DNA of 64,000 nt from Paenibacillus humicola (GCF_028826105.1 NZ_JAQGPL010000001.1:435501-499500), one strand, 5' to 3'; shown: positions 46,878-55,666, counted from the stretch's first letter. The notes: generated by a model from the letters alone, not told the origin. A program made the numbers and translations.

Positions 46878-47006
46878 ATGGTCGCACTTGTGGCGCTACT
46901 TGATATCCTGAAATGGATTGCTACTGTACTTAGCATTGTGTTAAGTGCTCGGAAGCTCTATCGATGGATAAAACGGAAGCTAAACAAGCGAAAACCCACC
47001 GCGTAA
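46878..47006 (+). CDS. Small hydrophobic basic peptide, candidate type I toxin
   Basis: This is a 42-residue peptide: one hydrophobic helix (about residues 2-26, LDILKWIATVLSIVLS) and a strongly basic tail (RWIKRKLNKRK). AAAGGGGGTG precedes ATG 46878. This composition is typical of membrane toxins of type I systems. The 3' end overlaps a long hairpin, and an antisense promoter faces it. A role in peptide secretion or phage lysis is also possible. It is not similar in sequence to known families that I can recall, so the toxin role is inferred from architecture. Confidence 0.5.
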   Translation: MVALVALLDILKWIATVLSIVLSARKLYRWIKRKLNKRKPTA

Positions 47007-47034
47007 TTAGGTTGACTCCCTAACGGTGGGTCTC
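46990..47034 (-). ncRNA. Candidate antisense antitoxin RNA
   Basis: The predicted RNA starts near 47034 and reads back into the end of the peptide gene. ACCCACCG (46994-47001) and CGGTGGGT (47024-47031) enclose an inner hairpin (TTAGG...CCTAA). On the minus strand the hairpin is followed by TTTT, so it can terminate there. The sense loop contains UUGA, the YUNR U-turn known to speed antisense pairing. This is inferred from sequence only. Confidence 0.42.
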
Positions 47035-47040
47035 GCTTAG

Positions 47041-47068
47041 TTCATACTTTGCGCGCCGTGGGTGTCCA
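47041..47068 (-). promoter_or_regulatory. Candidate promoter of the antisense RNA
   Basis: On the minus strand TGGACA (5 of 6) and TATGAA (4 of 6) are separated by 16 bases, placing the start at about 47034, immediately before the antisense hairpin. Confidence 0.4.
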
Positions 47069-47084
47069 CAGCCTTTTCGTCCTT

Positions 47085-47121
47085 AGAGTCTTTGCCGTTG
47101 CACTCGGCGAAGGCTCTTTTT
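47085..47121 (+). terminator. Terminator of the candidate toxin mRNA
   Basis: AGAGTCTTTGCCG pairs with CGGCGAAGGCTCT, followed by five T. It lies about 80 bases after the peptide stop codon. Confidence 0.75.
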
Positions 47122-47406
47122 AGTGTATGCCAAAATTTCCTTTTCTATACTCCAATACTACCACTTGTCCAATGCTGAATCAATGGGCAGCGTTCTTTTT
47201 GCTTTTTTCCAGGAAATCATAAGCCAGATGTGAAATGGAATTGCGGTGTCATGATGGAAAGTGCAACGGCAGCGACCGATGTTGCTGATCAGGGCAATTC
47301 AGAATAGCCGGAGGGACGGTTGATCAAGGTATATCGTCCAGAACAAAGTGGGCTTTATACCGATCCAGCAGCGCCGTATAGACCGCAATTTTCATAATCA
47401 ACGACT

Positions 47407-48078
47407 TTAGAACTTCCCTGGTTTTGAAGATTTCACTGGAATTCTAGACTTCGATGCCGCTTTGTGAATCGTTCTCGGCTTCTTCGGTGCAGGTTTGTAG
47501 ATCGATTTTTGCTTTGATATAGGTTTATGAGTCCGTATCTTGGACAAGGAAGATGGTTTTGAAACAGTGACGGGTTTACGATTACCAGTTGGAGTTTTTC
47601 CATCGATTGTTCCGACATTCGGAGAACCGGTTTCGTGATGATCAAAAGACTCCAAATAGGCGGTATCAGCATCGGTGCCCTTTTCCACATACGACTTGTC
47701 CCGAGCATATCCATATTTTGGTTTTAAAACAAATTTATCGAACGGGAGAGTGGTTTCTGTATTCTTTACGATGGATGGTTGTACTGCCGGCGGGGACTTT
47801 ATGTTCAAAACCGTTTCTTCTGATGCCTTTATATTCGTGGCGGCTGTGTTTGATAGAGCAGTTGGATTTGAACCAGGCGCCAATTCTTTTTTTGCAGAGA
47901 ATGTATCCTGTAAAGCCTCTTGATCGGCATTCAAGCCAATAAGATGGAGAATAATGCAGCCCCCTGAAAGGATAAAACTCCATTTAGCTTTTCCGTTGAT
48001 TCTAAATAAGTTCACGATCCCCCAGAGTAAGAAAAGAGTTGCCCCGAAAAAACCCAGGAGTGAAATTGTATGTGCCAT
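47407..48078 (-). CDS. Membrane protein with a long basic low-complexity tail
   Basis: This is a 223-residue protein. Two membrane helices at the N-terminus (about 7-25 and 33-50) are followed by a polar tail of about 170 residues rich in Lys, Ser, Pro and Thr, with many KP and SK steps near the end. The tail resembles cell-wall-associated linkers. There is no recognised domain. The start is the ATG at 48078, preceded by AAGAGGGGTG. It could bind the anionic wall, but nothing proves it. Confidence 0.5.
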   Translation of the reverse strand: MAHTISLLGFFGATLFLLWGIVNLFRINGKAKWSFILSGGCIILHLIGLNADQEALQDTFSAKKELAPGSNPTALSNTAATNIKASEETVLNIKSPPAVQPSIVKNTETTLPFDKFVLKPKYGYARDKSYVEKGTDADTAYLESFDHHETGSPNVGTIDGKTPTGNRKPVTVSKPSSLSKIRTHKPISKQKSIYKPAPKKPRTIHKAASKSRIPVKSSKPGKF

Positions 48079-48605
48079 CCTTTTGCACCCCTCTTTTTTT
48101 GTTGAATCTTAGGTGACAGACGAATAGCTCTCACTCTAATAGAACATTCGTTGAGGGAGGCGATTAAAGGGGGATGTCAAATTTCCTAATATACCCGAGT
48201 TGTCATAACACCTCCGATTTTCACGCAGTTTTACAAAAACCTTCTGGAAATCTATTACTCCGATACGGTCCGCATGCCGAAGCCTCAAGCATTTGGTTTC
48301 CAAAGCGGGGCCGGTATCGCCAGCATTTTTACCCCTCAACGAACGGCTAAAAGCGCCATTGGCAATTCTTAAAAAAAATTAATCCGGATTCAGTCTCGTC
48401 CAATCGAGACATCAAAAAGTAACGTGCCATACAGCCTTATTGCGCCATTTGCCTTGAAGTTGAGCGTATTTCTGTATATTTAAGGGGTAACGGATAATTC
48501 TCACGCCCCCGGCATTTACTGGATAAAATCTAGAAAAATACCTTTCAGAGACATTTTGAACATTCTTTGTGGATTGTATCCGGCTGCAATTCCGTGCTAG
48601 ATTTA

Positions 48606-48756
48606 ACGTGGTAAATGAACGTGCCGAATCCGGTCATACAGAGTGACCGGTACGGGGGAACTTATTTTTTGGGGTGAATGCTTATCCGGGTGCTTTTTAG
48701 CCGGACAGGCTAGGGAATTCCTCTTCCCGAACCCGTCAACTAACCTCGGAGGCCAA
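48606..48756 (+). promoter_or_regulatory. c-di-AMP (ydaO-yuaA) riboswitch
   Basis: The order of conserved blocks matches the ydaO/yuaA class: TGCCGAATCCG, then GGGGGAACTTA, TTTGGGGTGAATG, GGGAATTCCTCTTCCCGAACC, and finally CAACTAACCTCGGAGGC. Known members bind c-di-AMP and turn genes for wall hydrolases and osmolyte transport off. It sits directly before the NlpC/P60 gene start, a standard position. The ribosome site of the gene lies 1-2 bases after the last conserved block. Confidence 0.88.
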
Positions 48757-48771
48757 TGGAGGCGAATCCTG

Positions 48772-49638
48772 TTGAATCGATTGTTCAAGACCGCTGTTTT
48801 ATCTTGCGCGGTTTGGGCTGCCGGGGCTGTAATGCATGCAACGACCGCTCATGCCAATTCCGCAAACGAAGTAAAGGTTCAAATTAACGATTCGGTTGTA
48901 GCGTTCTCGGAATCTGCGCCGTTCGTTGACGGAAACGGGTACGTGCAGGTGCCCATTCGGCCCATAGCCGAGCGAATGGAGTATAAAGTGGACTGGACCA
49001 AAGACGGTTCGGAGGTACAGATAACGCTTCAAAGCAACGACCGTACCATTAAGATGAAAACGGGCTCAAAACAAGCCACGGTGAATGGCAAGCACGTTTC
49101 GATGGACTCGCCGGCACAATTGAAGGATAGCCGTATGTTCATACCGGTTCGATTCATTTCGGAAAGCTTTGGGTACAAGATGCAGTGGGACAACAATTCC
49201 AATATCGCGATCATCAGTGAGGATGGCAAAGATCATGTACCGGCTTTAAAAGCTTCGGTGGCGAAGGCGCAAACTCCCCTTTTGTCGTCGATCGTGATTG
49301 AGAAAGCAAAATCGCTGCTCGGCGTTCCTTATGTGTGGGGCGGCATGTCGCCTTCCGGTTTCGACTGCTCCGGATTCGTGAATTACCTGTTCCGGCAGCA
49401 GGGCGTGGATTTACCCCGTACCTCCCACCAAATGTTTAATTCCTCGGGGAACCGGGTTACCGATGCGAAAAAGCCCGGGGATCTCGTGTTCTTCTCGATT
49501 GGTTCGATTATGCATGTAGGCATCTATATCGGCGACAACTTATTCATTTCTGCTACTTCGTCACGCGGTATACATATCGATTCGCTGACCAACAGTTATT
49601 GGGGATCGAAGTACATCGGCACCAAACGTATTATATAA
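48772..49638 (+). CDS. NlpC/P60 cell-wall hydrolase with stalk domain
   Basis: This 288-residue secreted endopeptidase has a signal peptide (about 1-28, cleavage after TAHA), a copper-amine-oxidase-type stalk (about 35-140) and an NlpC/P60 peptidase (about 180-286). The catalytic Cys is in PSGFDCSGFV and the His in GSIMHVGIYIG. It would cut the peptide stems of peptidoglycan. TTG 48772 is chosen because GGAGG lies 9 bases upstream; the longer open frame is the riboswitch. Control by c-di-AMP links it to wall and turgor homeostasis. Confidence 0.9.
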   Translation: MNRLFKTAVLSCAVWAAGAVMHATTAHANSANEVKVQINDSVVAFSESAPFVDGNGYVQVPIRPIAERMEYKVDWTKDGSEVQITLQSNDRTIKMKTGSKQATVNGKHVSMDSPAQLKDSRMFIPVRFISESFGYKMQWDNNSNIAIISEDGKDHVPALKASVAKAQTPLLSSIVIEKAKSLLGVPYVWGGMSPSGFDCSGFVNYLFRQQGVDLPRTSHQMFNSSGNRVTDAKKPGDLVFFSIGSIMHVGIYIGDNLFISATSSRGIHIDSLTNSYWGSKYIGTKRII

Positions 49639-49647
49639 ACGTTCATA

Positions 49648-49678
49648 CGGTCCGCCCTTCCTTGGGTGGACCGTATAA
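49648..49678 (+). terminator. Terminator of the NlpC/P60 gene
   Basis: ATACGGTCCGCCC and GGGTGGACCGTAT form a perfect 13-bp stem around TTCCTT, followed by AATTTTAA. Confidence 0.75.
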
Positions 49679-49680
49679 TT

Positions 49681-50014
49681 TTAATCTTGACTTTTGCGCC
49701 TGCAATACGTGCTGGTCGGAAGCCGAATTCATCGGACTGGATCTGACGCAGATCGGCAAATATGTGGATTCGATAGGAACGACAGAGCGCTGCAGAAACG
49801 AAGCCGCCAAGCGATTAGCGGCTTTTTTTCGTGGCGGTGAAAGTGCAGGCGGATTTTATAGGTCTCATGCGGTGAGAGAGGATAACAAAATTTAATTGGA
49901 CATGTTCATTACGGATACGAGTTCGACTTCGAACGGGCTTCCGTGCGGCAATACAAAGATTATGGTAAGATCGTCTTGGGTTTAATTGGTTAATGAAAAC
50001 CTTGGAGGTGTGGA
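49681..50014. other. Intergenic stretch with a short gene fragment and a terminator
   Basis: A short frame with a Cys-containing piece (DFCACNTCWSEAEFIGLDL) runs from about 49685 and then stops; it has no start and matches no family I know. A hairpin (AAGCCGC...GCGGCTT with seven T) lies at 49800-49829. The rest holds the methyltransferase promoter region. Confidence 0.4.
49800..49829 (+). terminator. Rho-independent terminator
   Basis: AAGCCGC and GCGGCTT form a hairpin followed by seven T. Confidence 0.65.
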
Positions 50015-50587
50015 ATGCAACAACATCGTTTTGACCCGAAAAATAAAGAGGTTCTGGAAAGTCCTGAAAGAAAGAAACTCCTTTCCCCTGAACAATTGTT
50101 AGAAATGCTCCCCATTCAAAAAGGCGACCGTATTCTGGATATTGGAGCTGGAACCGGTTATTTTTCGATCCCGGCTGCGCAAATGACGGAAGGCACTGTT
50201 TATGCTTTGGATTTAGAACCTGAAATGTTAGCTGCTCTAAAGTCTAAAATAGAGGAGCAAAGCATACCTAATATTGAGTTAGTTGAAGCCTCGATGACCG
50301 ACATGCCGTTTAAAGATCATTCAATAGATATTGTCATTGCTTCATTGGTGCTGCATGCAGTTAAACCTATATCCATGAGTTTAAATGAAATAAAACGTGT
50401 AATGAAACCAAATGCACATTTAGTTATCTGTGAATGGGAGCCCAAAGAAAGCCCGATGGGTCCGCCTATGAAAATTCGTATATCTTCAAAAGATATGGAA
50501 CAAGCACTCCATGAGTCAGGATTCTCAATAAAGAAGCATGTTTCCCCAACTGATTTTTTATATATTTTTATCGCCTCAATTAAATGA
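50015..50587 (+). CDS. SAM-dependent methyltransferase (UbiE-like)
   Basis: This 190-residue enzyme has motif I ILDIGAGTGYFSIPAAQ, ALDLEPEML after strand 2, MTDMPFKDHSIDIVIASLVLH and VMKPNAHLVICEWEPKE. It has the class I fold of the Methyltransf_11 group. The acceptor is unknown. The ATG follows TTGGAGGTG. A small membrane protein gene follows after 43 bases. Confidence 0.87.
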   Translation: MQQHRFDPKNKEVLESPERKKLLSPEQLLEMLPIQKGDRILDIGAGTGYFSIPAAQMTEGTVYALDLEPEMLAALKSKIEEQSIPNIELVEASMTDMPFKDHSIDIVIASLVLHAVKPISMSLNEIKRVMKPNAHLVICEWEPKESPMGPPMKIRISSKDMEQALHESGFSIKKHVSPTDFLYIFIASIK

Positions 50588-50630
50588 ATGAAAAATCAAA
50601 TTGGAACACCAAAATATAAGGGGGATTATG

Positions 50631-51053
50631 ATGACTAAACAAAATTACGCTAATCATCGCAGACTTCACCCGCCGTTTCATTACGTTTTACCTGTCGTAT
50701 CGCTGGCTCTGTTCGTAACCAACATCGTTTATGCAGTCAAGGAGGGATTTAGTCTTCCCGTTGTTATTATGCTGCTTACTTTTGTGTATCTCATTACGCT
50801 TAGCTTTGTGATTAGAAGCTATCCATTGAAGGCCCAGGACAGAGCAATAAGAGCGGAGGAAAATTTTCGCCATTATGTGTTAACGGGACAAACGTTGGAC
50901 TCCAGGCTTACACTTCATCAAATTCTTGCCCTGCGTTTTGCGAGCGATGCCGAATTCGCTGAGCTTTGCAAAAAAGCCGTCTCGGAAAATTTAAGCCCAA
51001 ATGATATTAAAAAAGCGATTAAAGATTGGAAAGGCGATTACTATAGAGTGTAA
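50631..51053 (+). CDS. DUF6526-like membrane protein
   Basis: This 140-residue protein opens with KQNYANHRRLHPPFHYVLP, has two membrane helices (about 18-38 and 44-63), then a cytoplasmic helical tail with DRAIRAEENFRHYVLTG and AVSENLSPNDIKKAIKDWKGDYYRV. The opening and tail match a small conserved family in Bacteroidetes and Bacillales (DUF6526). ATG 50631 is placed 6 bases after GGGGG; ATG 50628 is too close. The role is unknown. Confidence 0.7.
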   Translation: MTKQNYANHRRLHPPFHYVLPVVSLALFVTNIVYAVKEGFSLPVVIMLLTFVYLITLSFVIRSYPLKAQDRAIRAEENFRHYVLTGQTLDSRLTLHQILALRFASDAEFAELCKKAVSENLSPNDIKKAIKDWKGDYYRV

Positions 51054-51063
51054 AGCACTTGCT

Positions 51064-51104
51064 GTGAGTCCCCACTTTGATGTTTAGGGGGCTCTCATTT
51101 TTTT
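51064..51104 (+). terminator. Rho-independent terminator
   Basis: GAGTCCCC and GGGGGCTC enclose an AT-rich loop and are followed by TCATTTTTTT. Confidence 0.7.
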
Positions 51105-51311
51105 AGTGAAGCGGTACTGCAATTTTACGGCAGTAAACGGCAATCAGGCGAGCCTTCTCCCGTTATATTGGGAAAGCACTCGCCGCATTGACACGTTTAT
51201 TTAACTACCTTATTTCAAGGTAACTCACTTGCCGTATCGCTGTTTAACACCCCAGGCGGCTTGAAGATACTTTGGCAGCTTGAAAAAAGGCTGAAAGCGG
51301 CGGCGGTGGAA

Positions 51312-51899
51312 TTACTTGATCGTTTTTTTCGTAAGGTTGATATGGTCCAGCCCCGTTCCGTTCGTGCCGTTGAAGATGAATTCCAGCTGGAACTTGCCGC
51401 GGACGTAGGTGATTTTCTTTTGTATGGTTTTGCCCGACTTTATTAAGACCGACTGGTTCGGAGCGCCCCAATGCTGGATCAGCATGCGGAGGGATATGCC
51501 GCCAATGTTAGTCTGGCGCTCGACGTTGGTGCCGAAGTAGCGCATTTCCCTTATTTTATCCAATTTGTAGTTTATAGCGTAGCCAGGATGGCCCATCTCT
51601 GCATGATAAACGTCAAAGTCGTCGGCATCCTTGGCCGGGGACTCCGCCTCGCCAATTGTCTTGATGACCGTCTCATGCGAGGTCGAGCCGACTGTAAAGC
51701 CGTAGAAATTCGGGAACTGACCCTGGAGAGCCGGTTTGTAGAAGCTCATCAGCGTTTGGAACGCCATCATATGCGCGTCAACTGGAGCAGCGGTACCGGC
51801 TGCCGCGTAAGATGGGACGGCTCCGGCAGCGGACAGAGCGATCGTTCCCGCGGTCACCGCGGCAATCGCCGTTTTTTTCACAGCAGTAAAATAGTTCAT
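51312..51899 (-). CDS. YjgB-family (DUF4309) secreted protein
   Basis: This 195-residue exported protein has a signal peptide (about 1-33, cleavage near SYAA). The body follows the DUF4309 pattern: FYGFTVGSTSHETVIKTIGE, DDFDVYHAEMGHPGYAINYK, then SLRMLIQHWGAPNQS and a C-terminal strand. The function of this family is unknown. Its upstream region (about 280 bases) contains four direct hexamer repeats of PhoP/OmpR type at 52178-52216. Confidence 0.8.
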   Translation of the reverse strand: MNYFTAVKKTAIAAVTAGTIALSAAGAVPSYAAAGTAAPVDAHMMAFQTLMSFYKPALQGQFPNFYGFTVGSTSHETVIKTIGEAESPAKDADDFDVYHAEMGHPGYAINYKLDKIREMRYFGTNVERQTNIGGISLRMLIQHWGAPNQSVLIKSGKTIQKKITYVRGKFQLEFIFNGTNGTGLDHINLTKKTIK

Positions 51900-52177
51900 T
51901 TTATCTTCCTCCCTATAGTGTCGGAATCGTTCCCGCCCATTCTATTGCGATTCACCTTTATTGACGAAGGCGGCGCAAATAGGCTGCGGTAATCGTGTGT
52001 TTGTGCGTGCGTACGGCATTTTGATTGGATTACGGCCGGCAAACAGGGCGAGCTTCTTACGTTTTCCAAGCCGATTTGATCGTTTACCATACGTGCTATA
52101 TCCTCTTCTTCGTTGTAATTGGGAGAAGAGACGTTGTGACTTACTTGCTCATCTTACCCGGGAAGCGGGCGGAATTC

Positions 52178-52216
52178 GTTACAAATGAGTAACAGAAGAG
52201 TAACAACAAAGTAACG
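52178..52216. promoter_or_regulatory. Four 11-bp-phased hexamers, PhoP/OmpR-type operator
   Basis: GTTACA, GTAACA, GTAACA and GTAACG start at 52178, 52189, 52200 and 52211, exactly one helical turn apart with five-base spacers. Direct hexamers with this period are the established binding pattern of PhoP-like response regulators. The site is about 280 bases upstream of the YjgB-like gene and 77 bases from the end of the convergently placed propeller gene, so its target is uncertain. Confidence 0.5.
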
Positions 52217-52292
52217 ACGGTACGGGAAATCGTAACGGCTGAAGTCCATGGCTCCGCAGTTGATATCTTAAGGGCTTTCTATGTTTGACTGT

Positions 52293-53663
52293 TCATTGCA
52301 GCTGCTCGGGCAGCAAATAGCTTTGAAGCGTGCCTTCCTTTTGAACAACAATATAGGAGCCAACACGCAGAACCGGTCCTGCAAAAGGCTGCGTGCCTGT
52401 ATTCGCTTGGAAAATCACCTTCCCGTTGCGCTGGTCTACGGCTCGCAGAAGGCCGCCAACATACCGTTCGTACAAACCGCGCCCCAGGGATTCAGCTTCT
52501 AGGAAGGTTTTTCCGGACGAAGGCCAGGTCACATGCTGCCCGCTGTTCATGCGAACGATGGAGAGCTCGCCGTTTTCGATATTCCTCATTTGAAAACCGT
52601 CATATGCGACGATTCCGGTCGGTTCGGTGTCCGCCGGCTGCGGAAAACGCTTGACCGGTGAATCCCATCCGCCAGAGAGGAGATCGTATCCTTCGATCAC
52701 GTCACCCCAAAAAATATAAAGCCAATTATCGTGCCATACCACTCGAGGATAAAAATTTCCGGCTTGTGTGCCCGGTTCGGCCACTTGATGCTTAAAGATA
52801 CGAGTATCTTCAATTTTCCCGGTCGAGCCAATTCCGTCTAGGGTAACGGTGCGTTCCTCCGCATCCAGGTTGAACGGGATGTCAATCTTACGGCTATACA
52901 AGTAGGGCTGATTACCGATAAACTCCGGCAGTTCATGGCCCGGCGTCTTCCATAAGAATTTTCCGGTCACCCAGTCGAAAGCAACCACATCGGTCGTGGC
53001 AAATGCACCGTCTCCGTTCTGATCGCCTACTAATTCGCCGTTAATCATTTGATAATCGAGCAGTGGCGATCCGGCGTCTTTCATCGTCCATTTCAGTTCG
53101 CCGTTCGATATCCGGAAGGCACGAATGGTCGAGCCTTGCACAACCCCGATGAAATTACCGAGATAGATGATTTTATCTCCGGAGTTGAACGTTCCGATCG
53201 CTGCGGACCACCGCTTTTTTCCCGTTGGCGAAACGGCTGTCAGCAGACCGCCTTTGGTAATGACATAGAAGCCGTACGAATCGCTGTACACATAGGAAAC
53301 CAAATTGCCGCCGAACTTCCAAAGCCGTTTCCCCGAACGGACCTGTAAAGCGACCAGCTGACCGCTTGTAATCGTAGCCACGATACCTTTATCCATATAC
53401 AAAGCGGTCCTGTGCTGCCATGCTGTCCCCTGCTCCCGATCGTCGTCCGTAATAACGGACCAGAGGGGCTTCATCGTCTCCACTAGCCCTGGATTTACCG
53501 CGGTTCCTCCGGAAACTGCGGCATTCGCTGAAGGTGGCTCAGCGGCAAAGGCGGTCACGGGACTTACGGAAGCCATCATTAGTCCGCCTAGCAAGGAACC
53601 GGCCACAAATAAATGTATTCCTTTTTTTCGCAGTAAAGTAATAGGTTTTTCCTTTGGTTCCAA
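52293..53663 (-). CDS. Secreted PQQ-like beta-propeller protein
   Basis: This is a 456-residue protein. An N-terminal hydrophobic signal (about 12-35, SPVTAFAAEPP) leads to a seven- or eight-bladed propeller with PQQ-like repeats such as LVALQVRSGKRLWKFG, VVAFDWVTGKFLWKTP and LLRAVDQRNGKVIFQA. No cofactor site or active residues can be named. TTG 53663 is preferred to the longer frame because AGGAG lies about 10 bases upstream. It probably binds a ligand or partner at the cell surface. Confidence 0.72.
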   Translation of the reverse strand: MEPKEKPITLLRKKGIHLFVAGSLLGGLMMASVSPVTAFAAEPPSANAAVSGGTAVNPGLVETMKPLWSVITDDDREQGTAWQHRTALYMDKGIVATITSGQLVALQVRSGKRLWKFGGNLVSYVYSDSYGFYVITKGGLLTAVSPTGKKRWSAAIGTFNSGDKIIYLGNFIGVVQGSTIRAFRISNGELKWTMKDAGSPLLDYQMINGELVGDQNGDGAFATTDVVAFDWVTGKFLWKTPGHELPEFIGNQPYLYSRKIDIPFNLDAEERTVTLDGIGSTGKIEDTRIFKHQVAEPGTQAGNFYPRVVWHDNWLYIFWGDVIEGYDLLSGGWDSPVKRFPQPADTEPTGIVAYDGFQMRNIENGELSIVRMNSGQHVTWPSSGKTFLEAESLGRGLYERYVGGLLRAVDQRNGKVIFQANTGTQPFAGPVLRVGSYIVVQKEGTLQSYLLPEQLQ

Positions 53664-53843
53664 TTCGCATTCACTCCTATTGTTTTCCACCAAATCAGAC
53701 GTTTGTTTCCAAAAATAGTTGCACGTGGATTATAAATGAGACATGGATTGAGGCTGCGCACAATCTTCGAGTGGTTTACAATAATAGGAAACGAATGATA
53801 ATCTGAATCTGACTTGTTCATTTCTAAAAGGGAGGACGATGAA

Positions 53844-54269
53844 GTGGCTCCGAAACATATCGTATCTGCGGCGGCAGTTGTCGTGAATGAGCGGAACGAA
53901 ATATTATTGATCAAAGGACCGAAACGTGGGTGGGAAATGCCGGGAGGGCAGGTTGAAGAAGGGGAATCACCGAAAGCGGCGGCGATAAGGGAAACGAAGG
54001 AAGAGAGCGGGATCGATATCGAAGTGACCAAGTTTTGCGGTATTTTTCAAAATGTCGGCAGCAGTATTTGCAACACTTTATTTTTGGGCAGACCGGTCGG
54101 AGGTGAATTAACGACATCCCCGGAGTCGTTGGCAGTAGGCTTTTTTCCAATCGAAACCGCACTGGAGATGGTCAATTGGGGGAATCTCAAGCAAAGAATC
54201 GAGCTCTGCTTGAATGAAAAAAGCCATCCTTTTTATGTAGAATTTACCATACCGCTTAAGGATTGCTAG
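53844..54269 (+). CDS. Nudix hydrolase
   Basis: This 141-residue Nudix enzyme has the complete box GGQVEEGESPKAAAIRETKE plus ESGI, preceded by LLIKGPKRGWEMP. It would hydrolyse a nucleoside diphosphate linked compound. GTG 53844 is 8 bases after GGAGG; the longer frame has no site. A DJ-1-like gene follows after 24 bases. Confidence 0.87.
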   Translation: MAPKHIVSAAAVVVNERNEILLIKGPKRGWEMPGGQVEEGESPKAAAIRETKEESGIDIEVTKFCGIFQNVGSSICNTLFLGRPVGGELTTSPESLAVGFFPIETALEMVNWGNLKQRIELCLNEKSHPFYVEFTIPLKDC

Positions 54270-54293
54270 ATAAATCGATCAAGAGGTGAGAAC

Positions 54294-54866
54294 ATGGGGA
54301 GCATTCTTTGTTTTATATCGGATGAGTTTGCCGATTTCGAGATCACGCTGGCGTTTCATAAAATCAGGAATGTCGCCCAAAAAGACGTATTGACCGCAGG
54401 ATACGGTCATGAAGCTGTAGTCAGTGAGTCCGGCCTGTGCTACAAGCCGCATCTGACCGTAAAGGAAGCGCTGGCGTTGAACGGGGTCGAAGGCCTGATC
54501 ATTCCCGGCGGTCCGATCCGGGATCAGAAACAGGAGCTGACGGAGCTGATCTTAAAGCTGGACCGGGAAGAAAAAATGCTTGCCGCCGTTTGCAACGGTC
54601 CGCAATATTTGGGGAGAGCGGGCATTCTGGACCGGCGGAAATTCACGACCTCGTGCTCCGTTGAAAGCGTCGGCAAATTAGGCGTGCCGGACCCGTTTCC
54701 GCGCGACAATTATGTGGACCGGCGCACGGTTCGGGACGGACATGTTATGACGGCGAAAGGCCGCGCCTTTGTTGACTTTTCTTTTGCCGTCTTTGATTAT
54801 TTGGATATTTACCAGGGAAACCGGGCGGAAAGGGATCAATTGTGGAAGGATATTATGGACCGGTAA
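54294..54866 (+). CDS. DJ-1/PfpI-family protein
   Basis: This 190-residue class I glutamine amidotransferase-fold protein has the nucleophile elbow AAVCNGPQYLG with the reactive Cys, an acidic residue early in the fold (DEFADFEI) and GLIIPGGP. Members include glyoxalases, proteases and redox chaperones. It is likely co-transcribed with the Nudix gene. The precise activity is not predictable. Confidence 0.85.
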   Translation: MGSILCFISDEFADFEITLAFHKIRNVAQKDVLTAGYGHEAVVSESGLCYKPHLTVKEALALNGVEGLIIPGGPIRDQKQELTELILKLDREEKMLAAVCNGPQYLGRAGILDRRKFTTSCSVESVGKLGVPDPFPRDNYVDRRTVRDGHVMTAKGRAFVDFSFAVFDYLDIYQGNRAERDQLWKDIMDR

Positions 54867-54932
54867 GCAAGCGCTTGGTTGGCGATCGGGCGGACATAGT
54901 TCCAGAGTATTCAATTGAAGGAGGTTCTTGGA

Positions 54933-55163
54933 TTGAGTAAGAACAATCTTCATGAAACACAACCTGATCAGGACAATTTATACCATAACGAACCTTATGT
55001 CGATGAAAATTTTCGCCCTATTCAAAACATCGAGGGCGGAGGCCCAATGAAAAAAATCGATTTCAATACAATGCCACGTCCATTAAAAGTGTTCGGTTAC
55101 TTTTTCTTTGCAATAATAATCCTTATGGGTATTGCTGCGATTGTAATCAGTTTCTTACGTTAA
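54933..55163 (+). CDS. Small single-pass membrane protein
   Basis: This is a 76-residue protein: about 50 polar residues, then one C-terminal helix (about 55-74, VFGYFFFAIIILMGIAAIVIS). TTG 54933 is 8 bases after AAGGAGG. There is no recognised family. It precedes a lipoprotein gene in the same direction. Confidence 0.5.
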   Translation: MSKNNLHETQPDQDNLYHNEPYVDENFRPIQNIEGGGPMKKIDFNTMPRPLKVFGYFFFAIIILMGIAAIVISFLR

Positions 55164-55206
55164 AATATCGATCCGGCAAACAATGCAGGGCAATGGAGGT
55201 GGATGG

Positions 55207-55566
55207 ATGAGGAAATGGACGGCTATGGTGTGCTTCGTGCTCATTTTTAGTTCGGGGTGCTCGAATAAAGAACATCATCCCAAGCAGCCGGTAACCGGCT
55301 CGGCTAGCTGGGCTTACGGTTTTGTAGTATGGAAAGGAACCGAGTATGTCGATACGAACGAGCGGGTCAAAAAAGCGGCGCGACGGTTGGGCTCCATAGA
55401 TCAATCAAGTGATGAAGAGACAGCTTCGTTTAACCTGAACCAGACATTTACGAACTTTTTGCCTGCTGGTACAAAGATTTATTCACTGCCAGGAAAATCC
55501 GAAAACGAGTTTATCGCCGCTCAAATAAACGATGAAGACTATGAAGTGCTGCAAAGAAAAGGCTAA
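55207..55566 (+). CDS. Small lipoprotein
   Basis: This 119-residue lipoprotein has a signal sequence ending in the lipobox IFSSGC (Cys19), then a short body with ASWAYGFVVWKGTEYVDTNE and INDEDYEVLQRKG. GGAGGTGG lies upstream; ATG 55207 is in frame and well spaced, while ATG 55203 is not in frame. No domain is recognised. Confidence 0.6.
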   Translation: MRKWTAMVCFVLIFSSGCSNKEHHPKQPVTGSASWAYGFVVWKGTEYVDTNERVKKAARRLGSIDQSSDEETASFNLNQTFTNFLPAGTKIYSLPGKSENEFIAAQINDEDYEVLQRKG

Positions 55567-55666
55567 TTTGGAGCGAAGTCCAGAGAGTGGATCCGGGCTT
55601 GCTTTTACAATAGGTTAAACGCACCATTATTTCAGTTACCCGTATCCTAGTTGCGTGCAGTTGGTA

